Shown here: piece by piece, positions 25,466 to 36,782 of the stretch | Layout: each line of letters starts with the position of its first letter | Numbering within the stretch: position 1 is the first letter of the stretch | From: Coprinus comatus | Taxonomy: Eukaryota; Basidiomycota; Agaricomycetes; Agaricales; Agaricaceae | Direction of reading: 5' to 3' | NCBI GenBank assembly: GCA_034638255.1 | Contig: JAWPGT010000011.1 | Location: forward strand, 310,001 to 374,000 | DNA: 64,000 nt | Position numbers and translations under genes: made by a program | Notes under the pieces: generated by a model | The model's input: the letters and a program-made list of their open reading frames with translations, nothing else | What the model was told of the DNA's origin: nothing | Databases searched by the model: none

Positions 25466-26930
25466 ATGAATAGTGAAGATCAATCCCAACAGAAAAAGGA
25501 GGTTGTTGATTTAGGTGCAGGTACGCACTTGGAAGAGATTAAGCTAATAACTGATGAGTTAAATATATTAAACTTCCTCTAGGTGTCATTGGATTGACGA
25601 CAGCAATCGTCCTCCAGGAGACAGGGAAGTATAGAGTGACCATAATTGCCGACGCTTTCCATGACGATCCAAAAACCACAAGGTATACGAGTGGATGGGC
25701 TGTAAGTTGTGTATAACCCTACATACTCTTGGCCCCCTTTGTTAAACACGGCTCTAGGGGGCTCATCATGTAACAATATCCGGTAGTGATACAAGGCGTC
25801 GAGGTAAGTGGCATTACACTCTTGTCAAAGTAGTACTGAAAATAGGATGATAGACATCGATAGAAAAACATTTGAATATATGTGGAAGCAGTCAGAACCC
25901 GGTCAAGGACATGCAGAAGGCTGTTTTATGCGGTTGAAGCAACAGGAATTGTTCACGGAGGTGGGGGAGTTCGTTGAAGGCGCTCGGGGGTACTATCCGA
26001 ACGTGAGTTTTACTCCATAATGCATGATAGATAAAAGCTCTGACATCACAACTAAGTATCGTGAAATGACCAAGGAAGAACTCCCTGTAGGGGCTGTAAG
26101 AGGCGAAGAATTTGATACCATCACGATCAATGTACCTCACTACCTTTCTTACCTTCAAGCACGATTCTTTTCGAAAGGTGGTACCCTTACACGTGGAACA
26201 GTGCAACATATCAACCAAATAGTAGAAGGTGGACCATATACTTTTCACCACCATGATCAGAAACGACCGTGCGCAGCTCAAGCGGGGAAGGTACCACTTG
26301 ACGCCTTGATTATATGTAGTGGGCTAGGTGCTCGTACACTTGGTGGTGTAGAAGATAATGACGTATTTCCAACACGAGGACAAACAGTTGTTTTAAATGC
26401 ACCCTGGGTCAAGACTGGATGGACAAAGACAGGAGATGAATGGACTTATATTATTCCGAGGAATACTGGAGAAGTGATTGTGGGTGGTGTTAGAGGAGAG
26501 AACGATTGGTATGCATTTCGGAATACTAATTACTATCATGTTCATACCTTTCTTCCAAGGTATCCTTTACCCCGGCCAGAAACCAGACTGGATATTTTAG
26601 AACGGGGACTTGCTCTCTTCCCCGAGCTTGCGCCTCCGGAAATTACGAAAGAGCGATTCCCTACTGTCGATGACGTTCTCCCCCTGGTAATTGATGATTA
26701 TTGTGGATTACGCCCAAGTAGAAAGGGTGGACCTAGGTTAGAAGCAATTGAGGTGCAGGGAAAAGATGGTCGTACTGTACCGATGATTTTCAATTACGGG
26801 TACGCAAATTTTATGGTTCTTTTGACAAGTAGGTTAATGCGTTATCAGGCATGGTGGCCATGGATTTATTTCATCTTGGGGATCGGCGTTTTCTGTTTTG
26901 GAGATGATCTCAAAATCTGTGTCTATCTAA
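25466..26930 (+). CDS. D-amino-acid oxidase, copy 1
   Basis: FAD enzyme that deaminates neutral D-amino acids oxidatively, giving 2-oxo acid, ammonia and H2O2. The N-terminal dinucleotide-binding motif is split by an intron (DLGAG then VIGLTTAIVLQE). WAGAHHVTISGSD follows, then LIICSGLGARTLGGVED, PTRGQTVVLNAPWV, YIIPRNTGEVIVGG, and GLRPSRKGGPRLE, whose Arg aligns with the substrate-carboxylate Arg of yeast oxidases. The last exon (after the intron ending ATCAG near 26849) gives the family signature HGGHGFISSWGSAF and ends SKSVSI, so no canonical peroxisomal SKL. Six introns. Start 25466 is the only ATG before the FAD motif. First of three related copies. Confidence 0.93.
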
Positions 26931-27219
26931 TGTATCACTCTCCTGCTGTCTAATCTATAGTCAGATATTGTTGAGTATATGTAATATTATATAGTCAATC
27001 TATGGAACAGGGGTTAATGGCATATTTTTGAGGATAAGTGATGATCCATTGATACGTAGAACCCGTCTGGATCTCCAGAATCCTAGAACCACGTGAAGTC
27101 TGGACTCCGAGTTTCATACAGATTTATACCTTTTGATATTTACCCACTAACAACTCTTTCCGAATCCCCACACTTCTACATTTTACTCCCATTTTTCTCT
27201 ACCTTACAACATAACAAAC

Positions 27220-28807
27220 ATGACGAACAGCGATTCTAGTGTCAAAGAAGTGATTGTTGTTGGCGCAGGTGAGGTATCTTTGATACATCATGGAGTAATT
27301 TTAATCAACCTTGATTAACTTTGTTACGTATATGTTCGATTGATTAGGTGTGATTGGATTAACAGCGGCTTTGAGAATCCAAGAGAAGGGTGGTTATCAT
27401 GTTACAATTGTCGCAGAACATCTACCTAGTGATCCGAAGAATGCGTATTACTCCAGTTGTTGGGCAGTGAGTAAACAAATTTGATACTATGAATCGTCGT
27501 CTTGTATACTCAAGTACTGTTTGATTACTTAGGGAGCTCATCATGTCACTGTCGCTGGTACAGATCCAAAGCAGAAACGTACATTATTTCGGTTCCTTTT
27601 TTAACATCATGTTTTGGTGAACTCATTTATTGTTGGTTTGTAAATTACGTTTCATGTTATAGGGTTGGATTCAGAGACGTTCGAAACAATGTGGAAGATG
27701 TCTGAATCTGATTCGGAAACCGAGAGGTTGTTTATGAGATTACCTCAAACAGAGTACTATCGTCATCAACGTAGTTCACCTGATGCTTTAGAGTTAATGC
27801 CCAACGTACGTTCTTTCTCATTAGTCGAAGAATTACTTTCTAAATGTCAATCTCTAAATTTTTATAGTTTAGAGATTTACAACCAGAAGAACTAGTCAAA
27901 GGAGCACAGAGTGGATTAACATATGATACAGTCAACACAGATGTCCCGAATTTTCTGAGCTGGCTATTTTACAGATTCCAAGCGAAAGGAGGAAAAATTG
28001 TTCGCGCTTCGGTACAACATATCAATCAAATCCTAGAAGGAGGTGCAGGCGTATTTGATAGCAGGAGAAAATTGGGTACACCAGCTGGTGTGATTGTGTG
28101 TACAGGATTGGGAGCGAGATTTTTAGGTGGTGTAGAAGATAAGAATGTATATCCGATGAGAGGACAGGTTTTGGTTATCAAGGCTCCGTGGGTTAAGAAA
28201 TGTGTTTCGTTGAGTGGAGGTGGGCAGAAGGTTTGGACATATGTGATTCCGAGAAGGAGTGGGGATGTTGTTATTGGTGGTACGATGGGTGTTGATGATT
28301 GGTGAGTGTAAAACATGAATTGATGAAAATTGGATTTGCTAAGCGTATTTAATAGGTATCCGATCCCAAGACCGGAAACGACAAAAGATATCATTGAGCG
28401 GTGTCTTGAAATCTTACCAGAAATTGCGCCACCGAGTGTACGTGAAAAAAGAACACCAACTTATGAAGATGTTGTTCCTACGATATTGGAGGAGGGTTGT
28501 GGTTTCCGACCATCAAGAAAGGGAGGGATTAGATTGGAAAGTGAAATTATGACGACGACTGATGGGAAGAAGGTTCCTATTGTGCATAATTATGGGTAAG
28601 TCTGAGATTTATCCATTCAATTTTGTGATTGTATGCTGAATAGCTCTCAAGACATGGTGGATATGGATATCTGTCATGCTTTGGTTCAGCGTCCATGGCA
28701 CTTGAATTATTGGAAGAGAGTTTGTTAGCATTACAGGTATGTATATTTCTTGGACACCGTTGCCAAACTCCATTGAATTTTATCCTCCCAAGGTGGAAAA
28801 TTTGTAA
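27220..28807 (+). CDS. D-amino-acid oxidase, copy 2
   Basis: Same exon plan as copy 1, 290 bp upstream on the same strand. It starts MTNSDSSVKEVIVVGAG at 27220; after the intron come VIGLTAALRIQEKGGYHVTI and WAGAHHVTVAGTDPKQK. Later exons give VIVCTGLGARFLGGVED, PMRGQVLVIKAPWV, YVIPRRSGDVVIGG, YPIPRPETTKDIIERC, GFRPSRKGGIRLE, and VHNYG followed across an intron by HGGYGYLSCFGSASMALELL. Unlike copy 1 it keeps His in VHNYG. A last small exon seems to add VENL before TAA at 28805-28807; a different end is possible. No canonical peroxisomal signal. Confidence 0.9.
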
Positions 28808-29234
28808 ATGTTTGTATCAATGTCATACCACTACTCAGTTTATATGTCCCTACTTCATACTGCTTGAAGTATCTATAACCATCACTGGAATGTACGAGGA
28901 ACACAAAAAGCACTCATCTTGAGTGTAAATACCAATTCTGCGATTTTTGAATGTGCTTGAATTCCGTCAGAAGTATATATATAAGTAACAATGAATGACT
29001 GCATTTTGCATAGTCAACTGGGTCATAAAGATTAGGTGAATTATAATATCTCATAATTATATTCCTCGGATTTCCGGATTTCTAACCTGGATGAACATTC
29101 ATTCATGAAATCACACATGAACAAGGGATTTATACTTCTTTGAAATCACCCGAAGTCCACCTGAAAAGATTTTGTTTGTCGTAAGATCTTAACAAAGGTA
29201 TACATATGATATATTGTTACTCGACAACACATAC

Positions 29235-30896
29235 TCATATATCCTTGAACCCAGCTTCTAATAAGTCTACTGCCTTTCTTGCAGAACCCCAAGATGATTG
29301 ATATCCGTAGCCAGAATGTCTAGTGAAATGTTTCAGTAACATATCTCGAACATCTTCAGCCAAGAAACCACTCACCCATAGTTGAACACTACTAGAGCCT
29401 TTCCTTCTTCCTTATCTCCTTCTTCCTCTGTTTTTGCGGATTGCAACTTTCCTTTGTGTCCCCACCATTCGCTCTCGATCCTGATTCCTCCTTTTCTAGC
29501 AGGTCTCAACCCGCATCCTTCACCAACCACGTGCGACAGGAGATCGTCAAGGGTCGGTTCTCTGATAGCACGTACTTCTGGAGGAGCAAGTTGTGGACAC
29601 AATCTGATAGCCCGTTGAAGAATAGCAATTTTGGTTTCTTCGCGAGGGTGCGGATACCTTATCACCAACGTCTGAGAATTAGCAAGTATTTTGGTAGTAA
29701 AGGGCCAATATTTACCAATCATTAGCAACCCTAGTTCCACCAACGACAACATCACTACTTCTGCGCGGAATGATATAGGTTACAACCTCTTCGCCTTTTT
29801 CATCTCGTGCCCCGCTCTCCGTAATACCGAATCTGACCCATGGTGCCCTTATTATTACCGTTTGGCCTCTGTAAGGAAACATATCTTGATCTTCTACGCC
29901 ACCCAAGAATCTCGCCGATAGCCCTGTGCAAACTACAACCGCATCAACTTTGCCTTTCTTTCGCCTTGTATGCAATTTTTCTACAATCTCCCCAGAAGAG
30001 ATCAGCTGCTCTCCAGCCAAACTACTATTGGGGGTACCTGTGCCAGAAAGTGCATAAACTCCATACTTTGCTACTGCAGTAGCATAACGATCTCCAAAAA
30101 TGCCGATTCCTCCTTCTATGATCTGGGACAAATGTTGCACATGGCCACGAACGGTGCGACCACCTAGGGCGATGAACCGAGTCAGGAGCCAATTAAGATA
30201 AATCGGAGAGTCGATGCTAAGGGTTTGAAAGGTGCAACCTGCATGTGCACCTTTGGGAAGTTTATCTGCCGGAATTGGTTTGTACTAGATATGCTATTAA
30301 AGTAATGTTCATTAGGAAGGATCTTGGACTTACATGGGGCATTCTTCTAATGGTTCGGGCCCTGGGCTATTTTCTGAGACTCTGTCATAGTAGAAGTATT
30401 CTGTTTGAGGTATGCGAAGGAAACATTCCTCGGTATCTGTTCCTGGTTCCGATAACTCCCAAAATGTTTTGAACGTATCCTGTTCGTATTCTATCAACAG
30501 GTCAGACCCCTCGGATAAATGCGTCTTGAAGACAAGATCATACTGAATAACTCGTCATTGGGATACTTTCTCCGATCCCTGACATTGTATACATGATGTG
30601 CTCCCTATTTGAAGAATACTCAATCAACAACGGTTGAAACGAGATCCTTTATCATACTTACAGCCCATTGACTCGTATATTTCACGCCAGTCCCTGGATC
30701 TCCTGGAAATCCTTCTGCAACGACTGTAACTCGATATTTCCCTTTACCTCTCTGTTGGATCTCCAAAGCCGTGGTAAGACCAACCACACCTATGCATGAC
30801 GGTTTGAAATAATCCATCCTTGACCATTCATTCATGAGACTCACCAGCGCCCAGGACTACAATTTCAAAGAACTCGCTTTCCTCTGTGTGTGTCAT
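29235..30896 (-). CDS. D-amino-acid oxidase, copy 3, with an apparent one-base frameshift
   Basis: Inverted relative to copies 1 and 2. It starts MTHTEESEFFEIVVLGAG at 30896; then VVGLTTALEIQQRGKGKYRV, QWAGAHHVYNVRDRRK, FLRIPQTEYFYYDR, VVVCTGLSARFLGGVED, PYRGQTVIIRAPWV, YIIPRRSSDVVVGG, GLRPARKGGIRIE and, in the last exon, HSGYGYQSSWGSARKAVDLL, ending FKDI. At about 30334 the donor follows CCCAT, whereas copies 1 and 2 have CCNAAC before the same intron. No downstream acceptor restores frame, so either one base has been lost (pseudogene) or a weak upstream donor is used. Otherwise all motifs are intact. It has an insertion (about 20 residues, STGTPNSS region) before the second FAD motif. Confidence 0.82.
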
Positions 30897-31043
30897 ATTG
30901 GATGGCGATAGCTGGTATCAACGATAGCTATAAGTATATATGTCAAGGTATCTGATAGTGGGTCAGAATTTACCCACAATGAATGATGCATTGATGAATG
31001 ATGTGATATTGTACATACACTACAGGTAGATTGCACGCATTAT

Positions 31044-32587
31044 ATGTCGACATTCTGGCGCCCAGTCTTAATCCACAAACCACTGTCGCATCATATTTCT
31101 CCAACCAACGGGTCTCGCAGAATCGCATCGCTTTTTCGCCATCCATGGAAACCGCTCAGCTTTCCAAACCAAGGTTTCGCCCGGATTCCAGCCGAAGAGA
31201 AGATTGAAGAGGAGACCGACCAGGAATATGTTGCAAGCCGATACTATCCCGTTCGGATAGGGGAAATCTTCCAGGGTCATTACCAAGTCGTGGGGAAGCT
31301 GGGGTGGGGAGTCAGCTCGACTGTGTGGTTAGCACGCGATCTAAGGCGAGAACACTCCCATTCCCATGTCCAGACGAGTCATCCGTTGGCGCCTGCTCAC
31401 TCAAACTCAGCGGCCGTCGGCACGTAGCACTCAAGATATTCATCAACTCCAAATCCATGGGGGACCACGTGGACGACGAGCTTAACGTGTACGAGCGCGT
31501 CGAGCAGTCCTCCAAGAACCACTTGGGTCGCAGTGCCGTCCGGTCGCTGCTCGACTCCTTTGACATCAACGGGCCTGAGGGACAGCACCGGTGTCTCGTA
31601 CACCTTCCTCTGTTGGAGAGCGTGCGCACACTGCTGTACCGCAATGACAAGCGGAGGCTTCCTGCACTGATCGTGGCGTTGGTGCTCAAACGCCTTTTCC
31701 TAGCCTTGGACTTTCTACATAACGAGTGCCACATCACGCATACCGACATCAAGGCGGCCAACATTATGTTTGGCGCAAGAGATAATTCCGTCTTCAAGCG
31801 CATTGAGGAGGAGGAGCTCAGAAACCCCTGTATGAGGAAGGAGCTCAGTGGGAGGACCGTCTACGTGTCTCGCAGTGTTAGCGGGATCAAGGCTAAGGCG
31901 TTCGATGCACCGGTGCTGTGTGACCTTGGCTCGGCCGTTCTGCTAGACGACGGGTTTGGGCACCAAGAGGACATTCAGCCCAATGTCTATCGAGCACCGG
32001 AAATCATTCTTGGTGTCCCTTGGACGTACAGCGTTGACATATGGAATGCGGGTTGCATGGCAAGTATCAATGACTTTCTTTCATTGACATTGTGGTTTCG
32101 CATGGATGGGCGTGTTCTGACTGACATATCCTTCTTCCACTCACAGGTTTGGGACATTTTTGAAGGCGAGCACCTCTTCACTGGCCATGACCCCGAACAT
32201 GCAGCTTACAGGAGCCGAGCCTATCTTGCCGAGATGATTGCCCTTCTCGGCCCACTGCCACCCAGCCTTCTTGCCAGGGTACCGTCGACCTGCAAGTTCT
32301 TTTCGGACACCGGTGAGTTTGGGTATATTTTGTTGCTCTCTGTAGGAGGAGACTGATCTCCGAGATGCACTCTTTTTCCCCATGTCATGTTTTCCCCAGG
32401 TGAATTTCAGGCGGGAATCCCCCTCTTTAAGAGGACACCGCTCGAGGGTAGGGAGACATCTCTCGAGGGAGAAGATAGGAAATGTTTCCTGCGGCTCATG
32501 CGAAAGATGCTGCAGTGGGAGCCAGACAAGCGTAGCACTGCCAGGGAGCTGTTAGAGGACGAGTGGATTATCAAACACACCGCGTGA
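31044..32587 (+). CDS. SRPK-like Ser/Thr protein kinase
   Basis: Kinase of the SR-protein-kinase type, which phosphorylates RS-domain splicing factors in other fungi. The order seen is YYPVRIGEIFQGHYQVVGKL, GWGVSSTVWLARD (Gly loop), RRHVALKIF (catalytic Lys), a spacer, ITHTDIKAANIMFG (HRD replaced by HTD, as in SRPKs), DLGSA (in place of DFG), QPNVYRAPEIILGVPW and VDIWNAGCM; then the lobe ending MLQWEPDKRSTARELLEDEW. The intron between the Gly loop and the Lys exon (31346-31410) starts GC and ends AG; two further introns lie near 32060-32147 and 32313-32398. The N-terminal ~60 residues are basic and may be a targeting or disordered segment. The gene looks GC-rich against AT-rich neighbours. 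Confidence 0.9.
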
Positions 32588-34644
32588 AGGTGGCCGAAAT
32601 ATTTTTGATAATGCAGTGAGATAACGACGATGGGCGTTGACGGAGAACGTTTATACCTTGATGAGTACTATGACAAAGGTCTCCAAAGCTAAATAGTTAC
32701 CAGATGGTGAAGTGTGCTTACAATTCAAGAAGAATACATTCAACCCGGTTTCATCACTTTCCTTTGCTGCTTTTTTCTCCTCTTCAACTGCTGCCAGTAT
32801 TCTCAAAACGACATTTTGTTGACTCAATCTCAATCTGGTTTTCCCTCGAATCCATATTCAACATGGTAACTTTTCGTCATTGACTTAGACCAGCTGGAGC
32901 CACACCTCGAGAAAGTTGTTGCATTTGAGTACACTTGCAATCGGAGAACAGTGACGACATTCTCACTTCTCAGCAATGGATCAAAAGGTCTAAGTTGAAG
33001 AAGGAGAAAACTTCTCTGTACGATTAATAGCCTACAAGAGAAAGATGTATGAGCTTCGACGGACTAAACCAGAATATCTCATGAGGATCTACAGGCTGCA
33101 CGTAGTTGGGCATGGGTTACAAGCTTGTCTCAAGGCTACTCTTCTGAAATTGGGACAGTCAATCCCACTTCCCAATTACAAGTGTGATGCAGTTCTATGC
33201 TGCACTTTGAACAAGCAGTATTTGGTCTGCTTGTGCTGGGTATTGATTTGTATGACTTGCACCTATGGTTCCCAAAACTGACAGCTAGTTAGCTCCACTG
33301 CTGTGGTGCATTGGCAGAGCTAATTGGCTGCAATTCTTGGTTATCCACCCCCTTCAATATCCCTGTAGCCCTGCAATAACTTGAAGTCACTGTGCAACAT
33401 GGTACTTATGTAGGACTCTTGGGTAGTATTGTCCTGGGGTCAACCTTGGGTCACACAATAGTGACCCTACCCACAACCTGTGAAATGACCTACACCCCAG
33501 GCTGTGGGTATGGGTATGGTGTGGGTATGACCCCAGGGTGAGGTTGCACTATCTACCAAAAGTCACAAGTTCAAACTGTGACATTATATATTCAATTTTA
33601 AGTATTAGTTTCAGATTTTCATTCAACAAAGTAATAATAAAATTTATCTAATGAGTAGGGAGTAAGGAACAAGCTATATTTTTATCTAGACAACCTCAAC
33701 CTCATCATCAGAGGCTTCAGCATCAAACCTGAGGTACCTTGCAAGGTTGTCAGACTTGATAAGACCTATGCCAAACAATTATCATTGGGATGTTTGATAG
33801 ACAATCTATCTTTAGTGTACTTTCTTATGTTTTTTGTAAGGGGACCACTTTCCAACATTCTTTCTGACCTTATTGCTGACTCACCATCTGCCAATGTCTC
33901 CAACTCAGCCACTAATGCTGACTCTGACTTGTCATTTGGTTGGAATTTGTATAGCTCTGGACCATTGCATTGATGTGACCTTCTACCTCATGTGTTATGG
34001 GCACCTAATTCACTGATGTCAGTATGATGGCCAACTTTCCTTTTCTGGTAGTAGTACTTAATGTAGATGCCTGGTAAGCAAATCCTTATCTCTTTCTCTT
34101 TGGATTTCCTCATTAGGTATGGTGTATTCATTGTATGGTGTTTCCGACTTAATATACATATCATGCACAGCCTACAACCTGTACTTATAGTTGTATAAAT
34201 ACATGGACAGCAACAGAGGTTAAGCTTCAGCTTAACACTCTAAGTTGTTTCTCTCTTTGTTACTCTTGCTCTGCCCTCTGCCTTGACAAACCTAGAAACC
34301 AGAGTTAGCTCTAACTCTTATACAAACAGCTTACTAGTAAGGAACACCTATAATCTACAGTCAGTGTACTGTGGAGGTTATCCCCAGAAAGTAGTCTCAG
34401 TAAGAGTAGATGTTCTCCTCCTATGAGCACCTTGAAGAGGTCCATCATAGCATTGTCTATACTGAAATAAAGGTATAGGCAAGATTATGTTATGAGCCCA
34501 CCCAAACCACTGGCCTGCACCACTACCACAGAAGAAGATTTGTTTGCCATCTTCCCCAAGCTCATTCCCCAAGATAACTCTGTCATAGATGACATTGTAT
34601 GACGAAAAGACTCCAAGCACCACTATGACCTACAAGGCACCACT
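32588..34644. other. Gene-free, repeat-like DNA
   Basis: No supported gene. A CCTGGGGTCA ... TGACCCCAGG inverted pair (about 33433-33537) could form a hairpin. From about 34150 the sequence resembles LTR or leader DNA (TATAAATA near 34192), interrupted by the solo LTR that follows. Confidence 0.45.
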
Positions 34645-35118
34645 TGTTATGACTATTAGCACTTTACCAGACTATTTCGAGCAGGTTCCAGAAATACCTC
34701 TCAATTCTATTTCTGACTGAACTATATTTGATTCACACTAATTAATCAGCTAAGCTATAGTTAGTGTACTATTATTAGCATAGTTATTTTCTCTTTGATT
34801 ATCTTTGTCTCATCTCATCCCTTTCCCTCTTACCAGTTTCATATCTAGTTCTTACATGTTTTATCTTTGTTACAAGTCTCAGTAGGAGAAGGGATAACTT
34901 GTATGTTTCATCTTCCATTTCACTTATTATTGGACTACTTGTAGACAGTATAAATAGTTGTATGTATTAGCCCTTGAAGTCTTAAGCTTCAAGTTGGTTA
35001 ACTTCTAATCTACTTGTTCTACGATCTTCTGCCTGAACACCAGAACAGTAGTTTAACTTATAGAGATTGAACACCTGTCTCAAGCAGCTTAGTGCCCAAG
35101 AGATCTAGGATCATAACA
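34645..35118 (+). mobile_element. Solo LTR, family A copy 1 (474 bp)
   Basis: It runs from TGTTATGA to TCATAACA, giving an 8-bp terminal inverted repeat with TG...CA ends. Flanks are CCACT and CCATT, a 5-bp duplication with one mismatch. It contains a TATAAATAG box (about 34949). A clearly related copy lies at 62302-62767; the two share long blocks such as the TTCTGCCTGAACACCAGAAC region. Confidence 0.82.
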
Positions 35119-35316
35119 CCATTATGACCTAACATCGAACTAAGTATAAGTTTACATTTCTCTCACTCCAGTATTAGTTATCTGTTTCATCATTTTACTC
35201 CTGTTGACTAATCTTTCATTGTGTATGGAGTAAATAGTCCCTGACCCCAATATCTCACCTACTCCTGTTGACAGTTCTAGCATTGTGTATGGAGTAGATT
35301 ATAAAGCAATGACAAG

Positions 35317-35578
35317 TGTTAGGATATAATTAGTCAGTAGCTATTATTAGGTACATTCCTAGAATAGTATAAATACTCGATGTATTAGATGATTAAAGCC
35401 CTAAGCTTTAATCTCTTCTGTTGTATCCCTTATACATTTTGTCTCCATACCCTTTGGTCACTAGAGAGAAAGACCTTTGGATTGCAGCAAAGTGTTTATT
35501 GAATGCACATTCCTACATGACTGCACTCTAGCATTTAAGTTCCAGGAGTGTTCAGCTTAATGGTTCATGGTCATAACA
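35317..35578 (+). mobile_element. Probable LTR (262 bp), different family
   Basis: Begins TGTTAGGATATAATT and ends GGTCATAACA, with TATAAATACTCG inside, so it resembles a short LTR. No target duplication is visible, which would fit a 5' LTR still attached to internal sequence. Just upstream, CTCCTGTTGAC...TGTGTATGGAGTA occurs twice about 65 bp apart (35206-35245 and 35265-35300). Confidence 0.45.
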
Positions 35579-36565
35579 TTAGATTAAAGCTTCCCTTTCA
35601 CTGGACTGGTAGGGTTATCCAGTCTCTCCCCCTTGGAACTGAACAGAGGATTGTCACAACCCAGCAGTCAATCAATTCCTGTCATCTTGGAACTTGAAAC
35701 ACCATTACTTGTTCTGGTCTAACCAGTACCTCCTAGTAGTATACTGGTAGTCGTTATACCCACTAATCCCTGGTATAATGTGTTGCAGCTCACAAAGTGA
35801 TACTCCTTCACCAAAGCAAAGTGGGAAGTCTAGGTGTTTGAAATCCTAGCCAACTGGACCATGGTAGGTTTGTATACCACTGAAATCTATGCATTTAGTA
35901 AGTTGTAGTCAGGGACACCTGGCCATCAAGCTCTAAGTGAGTAGGATTTTCAAGCTGTTAGGCAGCAGTTCTCCCTTTTCTAATCCCTTTCTTACCTCAA
36001 CACACTCTATTCTAAAAACCTCTACCGATTCTTGGGCAACCACCAACACGGAATCATCATTTCACAACAATGAAGAACCAGCCAAACATCAGTTCCTAAA
36101 CTGGAATTTGATAGGTCACAACTTCAACAAAGCAGATCTCGTTACTGAGAAATCCCTTCCACTGAGCCCTTCCCAGCTCATATCCCTGGATCCAAGCCTC
36201 TACATTACAAGACTCTGGATACTCCACCTCATCATTTTATACACAACCACCAGTACCTCCCCAATCTCAGCTTTTCGGAGAACCTAGCCCTATACAATGA
36301 CAAAGTTCACAATCTAGCAAAACTTCAAGACAACAATATAGAGAAAAACCACAACAATCTTCATCCAAAGATAATGACTCAGATGACGACCCCCCACCAA
36401 TCCCTCCTTGAAGAGCTAGAGTTACTATCCCATCTCAAGTCCATACACCAGTCACAACTCCTGCCAATCCAACAAACCCACACACTCTGTCATTATTCCC
36501 AGCTCCACCAAATCCCCCCACACCTACTACAAACAGCTCATCAAGCTCAAATCCAAAGATGCCCA
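35579..36565 (+). pseudogene. Possible decayed gag leader of an LTR element
   Basis: Downstream of the LTR, broken plus-strand frames give Pro/Ser/Gln/Asn-rich low-complexity sequence (for example DNDSDDDPPPIPP near 36370) like the linker of a retroelement gag. It stops abruptly at the Copia LTR at 36566. No zinc knuckle or protease seen. Weak call. Confidence 0.35.
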
Positions 36566-36782
36566 TGTTAAAACAAGAGCATAGCATGTATGCTAAGGTA
36601 GGTATGACTTAGACTTACTGAGGGTGGTTGTTGAGGTAGAAAAGAACTTAAGTATATAATGCAACTACTACAAGGTTTATATACACTAATGCAATGGTCC
36701 ATGTGAGAACATATTGAGTCACATGTTCATCTAGTGTAATGCCATTAGAGAATGTCATGGAAGAACTAATAATAGTTCAACA
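36566..36782 (-). repeat. 3' LTR of the Copia element
   Basis: 217 bp, preceded on the minus strand by the purine tract CAGGGGAG, the expected plus-strand primer site. Confidence 0.88.
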
